From: an uncultured Proteiniphilum sp.
GTDB lineage: Bacteria; Bacteroidota; Bacteroidia; Bacteroidales; Dysgonomonadaceae
DNA length: 23,643 bases
Reading direction: 5' to 3'
Assembly (NCBI RefSeq): GCF_937873925.1
Contig: NZ_CALNAT010000114.1
Location: 1-23,643 of the forward strand
Of the stretch, positions 9,712-18,344 are shown piece after piece. Under the pieces are notes generated by a model, which saw only the letters and a program-made list of their open reading frames with translations, searched no databases and was not told where the DNA came from. Positions within the stretch are counted from its first letter, which is position 1. The number at the start of each line of letters is the position of its first letter. The position numbers were made by a program, and so were the translations under genes.

Positions 9712-11922
9712 TTAAAACACCATATAAGGCTCCCCTCTCATCTCCAAAGAGGTATAAATCCCTTCCGATTTACCGGGTTGCCCTCCTCCAATATAGATTC
9801 TAACCCTGCCATCGGCTTGTACAAGATTTCCTTTTTCATCCGCCAATGCCAGTTCTTCGGGCGATAATGTGAAGCTGATGGTACGGCTTCCCCCCCTCTT
9901 CAGGTATATCCGTTCAAAACCTTTGAGCACACAGTTTGGTATCCGCCTGTTGGCATCTTCAGGGTGAATAAGGTATAACTGGACAACTTCTTCACCATCA
10001 TACTTTCCTGTATTCTTTATTGTTGCCGATACTTTGATTGTTTTTCCGGTTTCTGTTATTTCCGGGTTTTCTATCTCTTCATAGGTGTAATTTGTATAAC
10101 TCAGCCCATACCCGAACGGATAGCGTACTTCCCCCTTGAAGTAGCGGTATGTCCTGTTTGCCATCGAATAATCTTCAAATGCAGGCAAATCGTCATCACT
10201 TATATATGTTGTCAGAGGCATCCTTCCAGCCGGATTATATTCTCCAAACAATACATCTGTTATCGCATCACCGGCCGCTTGTCCTCCATACCAGGCTTGG
10301 AGGATAGCATCGGCATGCTCACTTTCCCATTCGAAGTTCATCACAGAACCCGACATATTCACTACTATAAGCGGACGACCGGTCTTTTTCAGTTCCTTCA
10401 TCAGTTCCGTCTGGATAGCGGGTAGCCTCGTAGTAGTCCGATCGCCACTGACAAAGGCACCATAACCGGCTGCACCCGCATCTCCTGCTTCCCCTTCATA
10501 ATCGGAGGTAATACCTCCTACAAAGACTATCACATCCGCCTTCTTTGCCTGGGCTGCTATCTGCAAAAAAGAAAGTCCTTCCGTATCTTTATCCATTATG
10601 TTTACACCTTTAAGATAGTCGATTTTTATCCCTTTGCCATAACGCCTTTCCATGCTTTTTAATGGAGTAATAATCTCACTGGGTACTCCATAATAATTGG
10701 CCAATTGTGCTTGTCCATTATCCGCATTGGGGCCTATCAGGGCAATTCGTTTGATCTTCTTCGCATTCAATGGCAGGATATCCTTTTTGTTCTTTAGAAG
10801 AACTATTGATTTCCGGGCCATTTCATAAGCATGTTCTTTGTGTGCGTCACATTCGATAACTTCCCTTCCGATAGAACTATAAGGTACACGGTCAGCAGGA
10901 TCGAACATCCCTATTTTAAACAGGATTGTGAACAAACGTTTTAGCGATACATTTATATCACGTTCCGTTATCAATCCGCGATTTACGCTTTGTTCCAATA
11001 AATGATATAAATCTCCGCATTCAAGATCGGTGCCTGTAAGTACGGCAGCGGCTACGGCCTCTTCGTGATTACGGTGAGTCTTGTGATGGGAGGCAAAGTC
11101 TGATATCCCCCCGCAATCGGAAGTTACATAACCGTCGAACTTCCATTGATTACGTAAAATATCCGCCAGCAACTCGTTATTACCGCAACAAGGTTGTCCG
11201 TCTACCCGGTTATAGGCACACATAATACCATGCACTTTTGCTTTGATCACCAGGTCACGAAAAGCGGGCAGATAAGTATCCCATAGGTCAAATGGGTTAA
11301 CTCTTGCATCAAACGAATGGCGGTTGTGTTCCGGACCACTATGCACGGCATAATGCTTGGCACAGGCAACTGCTTTCAGGTAATAGGGATCATTCCCTTC
11401 CAATCCCTTTACAAAAGCGATTCCCATCTGACCCGTCAGGTAAGGGTCTTCTCCGTAGGTTTCCTGCCCCCGTCCCCAGCGCGGGTCACGGAAGATATTA
11501 ATATTGGGAGTCCAGTAGGTCAATCCACGGTAACGTTCTCCTGTATTCTTCGCTTTCATATCTTCATTAAACAGGGCACGGCCTTCTGATGCAGTATAGT
11601 CCGCCATCTTATAAATGGCTTCCCTGTCAAAAGTCGCCGCCATTCCTATGGCTTGTGGATAGACAGTAACTTTCTCTTTTGTGCGGGCAACACCGTGCAA
11701 CGCTTCGTTCCACCAGTCATAAGCCGGAATACCCAATCGGGGAATGGCCGGGGATTTGTGTTTCATCAATTGAACCTTTTCTTGTAAAGTCAACCGGGAA
11801 ATAAGGTCATTTATCCGTATCTTCACATCCAGGTCAGGGTTACGAAAAGGGTATTCTTGAGCCTGGATTTGCAGGTTTATTGCAAAAAATACAAAAAAAG
11901 GAATATATCTTATTGTTTTCAT
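9712..11922 (-). CDS. GH3 beta-xylosidase-like enzyme, secreted
   Basis: 736 aa with signal peptide to about residue 21 (IQAQ). It shows the normal three-part GH3 layout: a TIM barrel (about 35-340), an alpha/beta sandwich (about 365-610) and a C-terminal Fn3-like domain (about 625-712, with VKNTG-like IKNTGKYDGEEVVQLY). The nucleophile is D269 in YVTSDCGG, and K189-H190 lies in the substrate-binding AKHY motif. Candidate acid/base residues are E476 or E478 in DYEGEAGD. YDWWNEALHGVAR, TYWTPNINIFRDPRWGRGQETYGEDP and the overall match are characteristic of the xylosidase branch of GH3 rather than the beta-glucosidase branch, although both activities occur there. It acts on non-reducing ends of oligosaccharides, probably in the periplasm. 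It is 62 bp after the GH43-like gene and appears complete, with all key residues present. Confidence 0.9.
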   Translation of the reverse strand: MKTIRYIPFFVFFAINLQIQAQEYPFRNPDLDVKIRINDLISRLTLQEKVQLMKHKSPAIPRLGIPAYDWWNEALHGVARTKEKVTVYPQAIGMAATFDREAIYKMADYTASEGRALFNEDMKAKNTGERYRGLTYWTPNINIFRDPRWGRGQETYGEDPYLTGQMGIAFVKGLEGNDPYYLKAVACAKHYAVHSGPEHNRHSFDARVNPFDLWDTYLPAFRDLVIKAKVHGIMCAYNRVDGQPCCGNNELLADILRNQWKFDGYVTSDCGGISDFASHHKTHRNHEEAVAAAVLTGTDLECGDLYHLLEQSVNRGLITERDINVSLKRLFTILFKIGMFDPADRVPYSSIGREVIECDAHKEHAYEMARKSIVLLKNKKDILPLNAKKIKRIALIGPNADNGQAQLANYYGVPSEIITPLKSMERRYGKGIKIDYLKGVNIMDKDTEGLSFLQIAAQAKKADVIVFVGGITSDYEGEAGDAGAAGYGAFVSGDRTTTRLPAIQTELMKELKKTGRPLIVVNMSGSVMNFEWESEHADAILQAWYGGQAAGDAITDVLFGEYNPAGRMPLTTYISDDDLPAFEDYSMANRTYRYFKGEVRYPFGYGLSYTNYTYEEIENPEITETGKTIKVSATIKNTGKYDGEEVVQLYLIHPEDANRRIPNCVLKGFERIYLKRGGSRTISFTLSPEELALADEKGNLVQADGRVRIYIGGGQPGKSEGIYTSLEMRGEPYMVF

Positions 11923-11984
11923 AATGATGGTAATTAATAAATATTGTTATTATTGTTGACTTTTATAAAAATAATATGCTTGAT

Positions 11985-13733
11985 CTATTCACATTCCATG
12001 ATTTTCTGCCCGGGAGTTATTCCGTTTTCGTTATAGGAATCCACTGTAAAATAGTAAGTTATACCACTGTTCAGGCTGTTGATATCCAACTTGGTATCCC
12101 CAAATACTTGGAAATTATTATATAATTTATCTTTTGAGATGCCATAACGGACAATATACCCTTCACTCCCGGAAGTTTCTTTCCACGTCAGTGTCACTTT
12201 GCATGGATCGTCTTTATCCCGGTATATGATACAATCAATAACCTCTCCGGGTTTCTTCCCGGTTCCTTTTCCGAATATCCGGAAGTCGCGTAAAGAAAAA
12301 TAGGGGGCAACCGTATAACCTTTATTTTCTATACGAATATAACGTGCTTTAAAAGCCTCTTCAAATTCAATATAGTCATGCGGGGTATCTGTACGTTCCG
12401 TTTCTTTATCGACAACCGGATACCATTTTTTTCCATCATGGGAGGCAGAAATTACATAACTTTGATAAACCTCAGAGGAGTAACCACTGAGAGAAGCTCC
12501 TTCCTCATCAAAATTTACCTGAATCGCATGAATAAATGAAGGTACCACAAGATCCAACTCCAGGCACTCTCCAATATTATTTGTTGAAGCAACCCATGAG
12601 GTACGGACATTTTCATCCACCGCATTGCCGGCAGGAAACCCTCCACGTTCGGATGATACCGCAACCGGTTTGTTATAGGATAGGAGCATCCAGTCTGGAC
12701 GATTGTTGCAGTCATTACCCTTATGCGATGGAAGATACATCGGATAGTCTCCTAAATAGGTATTAGTAAACATATATCCATCTGAATCGATTCCTGCAGG
12801 GAAGAGTGAAATACGCCGCTCGAACATGTGTCTAACCGAAATAGAATTGGTAGCCGCTTTCCAATAGTTCCCTTTACCTACAGTAAAAAGACAACCATGT
12901 CCGGCGCCACCAATAAAACCAGTTGGCTTATAGGATACCGGACTATTTTCCATATAACGAAAAGGACCTGTAGGGGATTCGCTCACATAGACTCCGTCGG
13001 CATACGATTTCCATTCGGTTCCCGGTGCGGCGTATTGCAGATAGTACTCACCATTATGGGCAGTCATCCAGGCGCCCTCAATGTAAGGACGCCTGGATAA
13101 TTCGTTTGTTTCTCCCGTACGTTCCCAACCATACATGTCTTTATTGCTGTTGAAACATTCGATACGTTCTGTTTTTTCTTCTAATGTATTCAGGTCCAAT
13201 ACCTGGACAAGTATAGGATCAGTGGGTGAACAGCCGTGGTACATATACAGGTTGTCGCCCTCAACATAAAAAGCCGGATCCCAGAAAGACCATATCTCTT
13301 TTACTTTTTCCCATTTTCCGGCATCGGGGTCGTTTGAACGGTACAGCATCCCCTTTCCATGTGTGGAACCTACATAATAAATATAATCGTTATGAACGAA
13401 GTTTCCGGGAGCATAATCCTCGATAGGTAATACGGAATCGGGAATGAACACATGTGTCCAGTTTTGGAAGTCTTCAGTATACCAATAACCTGATGACTTG
13501 GAAGCAAACAAATAATATTTATCCTGGTATTCAATTATAACAGGATCGGCAGCCTCACGAATGCCTGCCCCTTCTTTTATCTTCATAAAACGGTAGTTCA
13601 AATTTACCGGATTACAAAATGTTCTTGGATTTTCGGAAACTTTGGCACGAATAGGAGGATCAATACAACTGAATACGATGGGGATCAATAAAAAGATGAA
13701 CAGAGTTTCTTTTACACAACTGTTTTTTTTCAT
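11985..13733 (-). CDS. GH43-like beta-propeller glycosidase with F5/8-type C and Fn3 domains, lipoprotein
   Basis: 582 aa. The signal ends in a lipobox-like VFS-C23, which suggests outer-membrane anchoring. The N-terminal five-bladed propeller (about 40-335) contains the GH43 triad by motif: D63 in REAADPV (base), D152 in FWDPAF (pKa modulator) and E219 in YIEGAWM (acid). A discoidin/F5-8C (CBM32-like) domain follows (about 345-490), with NAVDENVRTSW and ARYIRIENKG, and then a fibronectin type III domain (about 495-580). GH43 enzymes are inverting arabinofuranosidases, xylosidases or galactosidases; the exact activity cannot be read here. Upstream lies a 256-bp gap holding a destroyed gene, and downstream is GH3. 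The presence of carbohydrate-binding and spacer domains suggests action on a large substrate at the cell surface. Confidence 0.85.
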   Translation of the reverse strand: MKKNSCVKETLFIFLLIPIVFSCIDPPIRAKVSENPRTFCNPVNLNYRFMKIKEGAGIREAADPVIIEYQDKYYLFASKSSGYWYTEDFQNWTHVFIPDSVLPIEDYAPGNFVHNDYIYYVGSTHGKGMLYRSNDPDAGKWEKVKEIWSFWDPAFYVEGDNLYMYHGCSPTDPILVQVLDLNTLEEKTERIECFNSNKDMYGWERTGETNELSRRPYIEGAWMTAHNGEYYLQYAAPGTEWKSYADGVYVSESPTGPFRYMENSPVSYKPTGFIGGAGHGCLFTVGKGNYWKAATNSISVRHMFERRISLFPAGIDSDGYMFTNTYLGDYPMYLPSHKGNDCNNRPDWMLLSYNKPVAVSSERGGFPAGNAVDENVRTSWVASTNNIGECLELDLVVPSFIHAIQVNFDEEGASLSGYSSEVYQSYVISASHDGKKWYPVVDKETERTDTPHDYIEFEEAFKARYIRIENKGYTVAPYFSLRDFRIFGKGTGKKPGEVIDCIIYRDKDDPCKVTLTWKETSGSEGYIVRYGISKDKLYNNFQVFGDTKLDINSLNSGITYYFTVDSYNENGITPGQKIMECE

Positions 13734-13785
13734 TTTTTTGATTATGATTAATTGAATATCATTATTTTACTATGTTCCGAATTTT

Positions 13786-13947
13786 TTATCGTGTGGAGAC
13801 ATATCCATATACATTACCAGAAAAGTCGACGGTAAACAATGTATTTCCGGATATAGCTACTGTTCCCAATATCGGTGCACCCAACGCATGTTTCCATAAC
13901 AACAGACCTGTTTCTCTTTCCAGCGCATACAGATAACCATCAGGGTA
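13786..13947 (-). pseudogene. C-terminal remnant of a PQQ-repeat beta-propeller protein
   Basis: The minus strand from 13947 to 13788 reads, without interruption, 53 codons and then a TAA (13786-13788). They include DGYLYALERETGLLLW, the classic PQQ/BamB-like blade motif (DG..YAL...TG...W), and a last blade with GNTLFTVDFSGNVYGY. Just upstream in the same frame are TGA and TAG (13948-13953), there is no start codon, and no further blade was found. This is therefore the 3' end of a much longer gene whose front is missing. PQQ-propeller proteins, alone or fused to phosphoesterases, do occur in Bacteroidetes carbohydrate loci. The truncation point coincides within about 5 bp with the end of the 3' flank that this region shares with 6762-6799. 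The remaining bases of the 256-bp gap between flanking genes (13734-13785) are AT-rich with no other signal seen. Confidence 0.7.
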
Positions 13948-13951
13948 TCAC

Positions 13952-13989
13952 TAAATAAACTCGCGGACAATTTTAACCACTGATTCGTA
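13952..13989 (-). repeat. 38-bp 3' flank shared with 6762-6799
   Basis: This follows the stop codon of the 13990-16941 gene and aligns without gaps to the 3' flank of its paralog (30 of 38 identical, only transitions). Its outer end abuts the truncated PQQ gene remnant, which is where similarity between the two loci ends. Confidence 0.6.
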
Positions 13990-16941
13990 TTATTCTATTA
14001 CAAACCATGCTGATCCTCCGGCTTTAATCTTTACGGGAAGTTGCAGGTTACCTTTATCGTCCAAGCTATAAACAACGGGAATGTTGTCTTCCGAAGTAAG
14101 CATCGCCCGTTCTTTTAATCCGGTATAATAGATAGGAAGTTGTATTATTTTTTCTATTTCCCTGTCGGTCGGATTAAAAACGATGACCATTCCTTTATGG
14201 CTGATGAACGGATTGACGTGCATCATGCAATCCAGGTCGCGTCCGCTGGGTCGGCTGACATGGATAATATCGGAAGTCAGAATATTGCGGTACTGTTTGA
14301 ACCACTGGATCCATTTCGATACCATTTGTTTCGTTTCCGGCGTATCGTATAAGCGGTTTCCACGAATCGTCAGTTTACAGCCGCTGGCCAGATACTGTAT
14401 CAATTGTTGTTCGTAACGATCGAGATTCTCAGACAAAGGTTCCAGTCCCACACGCGGATCGTTGGTATAGAAACCGACCAACTGCAAAGTCATCCATCCC
14501 ATGGGCGGTATCTTGTGCCAGGTGCCGTCGTATATATACTGGCGCCCCAATAGCAACTGCTGTTGCGGGGTCAGGTTGGCGCTGGCCTCCCGGTACCCCA
14601 TACCGGTTGCACATTGACCGTTCAGGAAATACCAGTCGGGGATCGGGATATACATATTCCGCCGTTGTAATTCATGAATAACTCCGACCTGGGTTTTCCA
14701 CTGCTGCCAATGCGAATCTTCCAGCCCTCTATGGTAGGGATGTTCGGTTGAAGCACAAGGATCGCCATGATAAGGACCATCCATATTATAGGTCATCAAA
14801 CCGGTTTTGTCGAAAAACTCCCACATCTTACTGTAATAGGTATCTTTCCACTCACTGGCAATGCAGACACTCTGCCCGAACAAACTACCGGGTTTTCCCG
14901 TTTCCGGATGGATACAATCCACCTCTTTGCCTCTCCCCCGGGATGCAACCTGTAACTCGTACCCGCCCATTATGATACCCCGTTCTTTTGCATAAGCCGC
15001 AATTTTGCGCCAATGCTGTACATACGCAGAGTCTAAGTTGTTGTGGCTGATGCCGGGCCATGCCATGATATCCAATTGCTCCAATCCCAATTCGGACATC
15101 TGGTCGATAAACGCCTTCAGTTTTACTTCGTCATGCGAAGTAATGCCTCCACTGATCAGCGATTCGGTTACCTGAGGAGCCAGTTTTTTATAGAATCGGC
15201 GATGTCCCAGCGATTTACGCTCCCGGTCATCGCTATCCTGTAACAATTCGAATGTAATGTATGATTTAAACGGATTTACTTTATCAACCGCCGTATTGGG
15301 ACCCATTGGAAGCGTGCTGACCAATAAGTTGTGATGCGGGAAGCCCAGAAATTTATCTTCTGCCTGGTTATGGGAAGCCCAGGTATTATAATCGTCGTCG
15401 ACACGCCATTTTGTTGTCGAACTCCCGACATGATATATTTGGGGCGTTCCCGAATAGTGCATCAGGGCGCTTCCCTGCAAATCGGCATTGACCAGGGCAA
15501 AAGAGAAGTCGCTTTCCACATGGATGCGTTCCACCTGATCTTGGTTAACAGCCAATACTTCACACTCCATTTCATTCAGCAGCGCCGGTTCTTCCCCGTG
15601 GTTTTCTATTTCGATCCATTTAGCAATCACCGGTAATCCCTGGTATATTTCATAATTCACTTTTACCCTGATATCCTTTACCTGCCGCATATTTGCTGTC
15701 GGCCAAAAAGTCATTTCCACCCGTAATCCTTTAGCCGGCCAATCGGTAGGAACGGCATTATACTTCGGTTTCCACGGGTATCGTTCGAGCGGTAGCCCCG
15801 TCTCGACCTTAGCCAGGGTAAATGCCTGATCGGAGGCTTCCATCTGTGGATACCAGCTTTCTAACAGGTAAGACAGTTCGGGTTGTCCTTTCAAACCGCC
15901 CACATCATACCATACACTATCGATCCGGACGCGTGCTTCGGGTTTCACGGCACGCAGGTATTCCGCTTCATTGCTCAGGTTTTTATATCCCACGCAGGCT
16001 ATATTTTCAGAAATGTAAAATGTTCTGGATACCAAACCATTATTCAATTGGAACATGGATGTAAGCCCATCTGTTGATTTTTTCACAAATAGCCTTGCCG
16101 GTTCGTTTACCGGTGCAATCAGCCAGTCGTTCACCTGTTTTGTATCGGGTAATTCCGATACAATCATTTTTCCCTCGGCAGGGGATTCAATGTTTTTTAT
16201 CAGGTTTCCGCGTTCGGTCAAACGTTTCCGATCATCCGTTTTTTTCTTTTTATAGTCGATCAGGAAATCTGTATCGGGGTTAAAACCTCCCGTCCCGAAA
16301 GCAGAACATCTCACTTCATAGATATCCCCAAAGAATGGATCTTTTCCATCGGCATCCACTGAGATGGAGAAGTTGGCAAAAAATGACTGTACCGGATTGA
16401 ACGAAGCACTCTTTTTTCCGTTCATCCAGACACTGCCTTTCCCTTCTTCAACAACGAGTGCCAAATGCGTCCACTGGTCTTTTACCGCATTTCCAATTAT
16501 AACAGTTCCTTTTCCTGCAACCAATATCCACTGTTTTCCTTGCTGGGCAAAGGTATATCCTTCTTTTCGGTTTCCGTTGGCGACAATTGTTTTTAACGTT
16601 TTGCTATCATCCGTTCCACGCGATTTAACCCAGACCTCCATAACCATATTAGCAGCCGCATTGCCGAATGACTGTGGTATTTGATATCCGTCGTCTTTTC
16701 CGTTAAAAAAAATAGCACCTTCTCCCTTCAATCCTTTTTCTCCGGGAGCATCCGCATAGAATACCGGACGCCCTGTCGCAATAAGTATCCCGTTACCCTT
16801 GACCGGTTTTATCTCTTTGGGGACAACGGCGTACGTTACGTTTCCCGAACGTCCGAAATTGTAATGGACAATAGGATCTATTTTTGCCTTTAACGATGTG
16901 CAAATCAGTAATAAGAAGGATAGTATAATGCTTTTACTCAT
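13990..16941 (-). CDS. Predicted secreted LamG plus TIM-barrel glycosidase (copy C), family unassigned
   Basis: 983 aa with signal peptide MSKSIILSFLLLICTSLKA. The N-terminal 200 residues after the signal (about 22-226) form a LamG/concanavalin-like domain, with GEGAIFFNGKDDGYQIP, MEVWVKS, DQWTHLALV, GSVWMNGKK and FFGDIYEVR. The rest parallels the 6800-9634 protein: NNGLVSRTF near 300, a beta super-sandwich without the insert found there, a catalytic barrel (about 580-890) with D721 in YNMDGPYHGD, GMGYREA, YIYDGTW, LYDTPETK and SDIIHVSRPSGRD, and the same FVIE ending. The two proteins share roughly half their residues over the C-terminal 170 by eye. The plan recalls clan GH-D, but the family is not assigned. 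The gene is 47 bp after the one upstream, and downstream comes the PQQ remnant. Confidence 0.75.
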   Translation of the reverse strand: MSKSIILSFLLLICTSLKAKIDPIVHYNFGRSGNVTYAVVPKEIKPVKGNGILIATGRPVFYADAPGEKGLKGEGAIFFNGKDDGYQIPQSFGNAAANMVMEVWVKSRGTDDSKTLKTIVANGNRKEGYTFAQQGKQWILVAGKGTVIIGNAVKDQWTHLALVVEEGKGSVWMNGKKSASFNPVQSFFANFSISVDADGKDPFFGDIYEVRCSAFGTGGFNPDTDFLIDYKKKKTDDRKRLTERGNLIKNIESPAEGKMIVSELPDTKQVNDWLIAPVNEPARLFVKKSTDGLTSMFQLNNGLVSRTFYISENIACVGYKNLSNEAEYLRAVKPEARVRIDSVWYDVGGLKGQPELSYLLESWYPQMEASDQAFTLAKVETGLPLERYPWKPKYNAVPTDWPAKGLRVEMTFWPTANMRQVKDIRVKVNYEIYQGLPVIAKWIEIENHGEEPALLNEMECEVLAVNQDQVERIHVESDFSFALVNADLQGSALMHYSGTPQIYHVGSSTTKWRVDDDYNTWASHNQAEDKFLGFPHHNLLVSTLPMGPNTAVDKVNPFKSYITFELLQDSDDRERKSLGHRRFYKKLAPQVTESLISGGITSHDEVKLKAFIDQMSELGLEQLDIMAWPGISHNNLDSAYVQHWRKIAAYAKERGIIMGGYELQVASRGRGKEVDCIHPETGKPGSLFGQSVCIASEWKDTYYSKMWEFFDKTGLMTYNMDGPYHGDPCASTEHPYHRGLEDSHWQQWKTQVGVIHELQRRNMYIPIPDWYFLNGQCATGMGYREASANLTPQQQLLLGRQYIYDGTWHKIPPMGWMTLQLVGFYTNDPRVGLEPLSENLDRYEQQLIQYLASGCKLTIRGNRLYDTPETKQMVSKWIQWFKQYRNILTSDIIHVSRPSGRDLDCMMHVNPFISHKGMVIVFNPTDREIEKIIQLPIYYTGLKERAMLTSEDNIPVVYSLDDKGNLQLPVKIKAGGSAWFVIE

Positions 16942-16988
16942 AATTTTACTGTTAATCTGAATTTTATTACGATCGTTACCTGATACGT

Positions 16989-18338
16989 TTATTCGCCCTC
17001 AAATAACATATCAATGGCTTTCCAGAGTACACCGGCTGATCCCCGGAACATCCCCGATCCTTTGGGTTCACCGGCGGGTGTCCACCATTCATAGAATCCG
17101 TCGTGTTTAATTACGCGGTCGAGCATGGGAGAAAGGGCTTCATAAGCCTCCGTATAAAACCCGTTGAGAATGAGTTGTTGAACCATGCGTCCTCCGAACC
17201 AGGTCCAGTCACCTCCGTTTTGGTAACTGTATTCACTCATATCAGGATTTTTGAAAAATCCGTTGGGGTATACTGGATAAAGAGTCAGGCCAATAGTTTG
17301 TGCCCCGGCCGCTTTTACATTCTGTTGCATTTTGTGATAAGCGTCCAATATCTCGTTCCTTTCCAGCATTCCTGCTTCAATTGCCACAGCGGTGCCTCCG
17401 TGATAATAGATGGCGTCTTCATCGAAATCGGGCGGGAAAGGAGAGCCGTTCAAATAAATATGCGGGATGAACTTTTGCCTGCGGCTATCCCACAGATGTT
17501 TTCGTGTATTATCCATAATATATTGGCGGATACCTTGCCAATACGCTTGTTCATGCTCATCATTGATCATGGCAATATAATCTTTTATGGCAATGGCAAA
17601 CATGGCATTGTCATAGATATCTATACAAAGATGTGAAGTGCTGTCCAACTTTACGCCCCACTCATGTTCGGGCTGTACATCACCCCAATCGGCGGTTGTT
17701 GCACCCCAGAGCAAACCATATTTCTCGTTATAACGTTTGTTGAGCAGGAATTTCAATGCATCACCCATACGTTGCTCTACAGTGCGTCCGGCAATCTGCT
17801 CCTGCAAAAACGATTGGTCTTTTGTAGCATGCATATATTTGGCAATGGCTTGTATCAGTGACGATTCCTGATCGGTTTCTACCGTATTTTTATGTGCGGC
17901 ATACTGCGGTGCAAGATTAGAATAAATGAAGTCATAATTTACTTTTTCATCTTTGCGCGGAATATAGCCGTCTACAATATTGCCGTCCGGTCCCTGAAAT
18001 TTAAAAAAAGTAAGTAAAGCTTCCCGTATTTTACTTTTATCCCCCACCCTGCATGCCGGTTCAATGAATGTATTCAGATCGCGGATCCAGACTTCGCCAT
18101 ACCCATCCCCGGCATTCAGCCCGCTCTGAATCAATGCTTCGGCTTTTTGCTGAACAATTTTTAACCGGGGATCAGCTATTTTATCCGGTTTTGTATGTTC
18201 ATCATCGTTTCCGGCAACCGACAATACCTTCGTTTCCGCAACAGGTATAATTGCAGATGTTTCTACAGCCGGACTTACTTTTACATGGGTCGAAAAACAA
18301 AAAACTATAAAAACACCTATTACAGCTGACTTATTCAT
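16989..18338 (-). CDS. Predicted small secreted (alpha/alpha)6 glycosidase, debranching-enzyme-like
   Basis: 449 aa with an N-terminal signal segment (AVIGVFIVFCF) and a short linker of low complexity to about residue 50. From residue 60 on it is a single helical toroid. Motifs are GEVWIRDLNTFI (81-92), ETDQESS, TTADWGD (214-220), NGGDWTWFGGRM (374-385) and GSGMFRGSAGV (427-437). The W-RD, D-WGD and GGDW-WFGGR blocks resemble the C-terminal domain of glycogen debranching enzymes and GH63/GH37-like six-hairpin glycosidases. The Asp/Glu residues in those blocks are the likely catalytic sites, by analogy only. It lacks the N-terminal beta-sandwich usual in the larger relatives and so is unusually compact. 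It starts 6 bp after its upstream neighbour ends, so translational coupling is likely. The family and substrate are not assigned. Confidence 0.7.
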   Translation of the reverse strand: MNKSAVIGVFIVFCFSTHVKVSPAVETSAIIPVAETKVLSVAGNDDEHTKPDKIADPRLKIVQQKAEALIQSGLNAGDGYGEVWIRDLNTFIEPACRVGDKSKIREALLTFFKFQGPDGNIVDGYIPRKDEKVNYDFIYSNLAPQYAAHKNTVETDQESSLIQAIAKYMHATKDQSFLQEQIAGRTVEQRMGDALKFLLNKRYNEKYGLLWGATTADWGDVQPEHEWGVKLDSTSHLCIDIYDNAMFAIAIKDYIAMINDEHEQAYWQGIRQYIMDNTRKHLWDSRRQKFIPHIYLNGSPFPPDFDEDAIYYHGGTAVAIEAGMLERNEILDAYHKMQQNVKAAGAQTIGLTLYPVYPNGFFKNPDMSEYSYQNGGDWTWFGGRMVQQLILNGFYTEAYEALSPMLDRVIKHDGFYEWWTPAGEPKGSGMFRGSAGVLWKAIDMLFEGE

Positions 18339-18344
18339 CTTAAA

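Noticed and set aside
13734..13989. Insertion-sequence remnant in the 256-bp gap
   Set aside because: No terminal inverted repeats, target duplication or transposase codons were seen; the content is a PQQ-gene tail and a shared 3' flank.
17103..17636. 177-codon plus-strand open frame inside the small toroid enzyme gene
   Set aside because: It is antisense to a protein with conserved motifs on the minus strand and shows no family resemblance; treated as a shadow.
4451..18338. Treating the two alpha/alpha-toroid enzymes as a third paralogous pair
   Set aside because: They share only a general fold impression; no aligned motif blocks were found between them, so only the A and C pairs are claimed.
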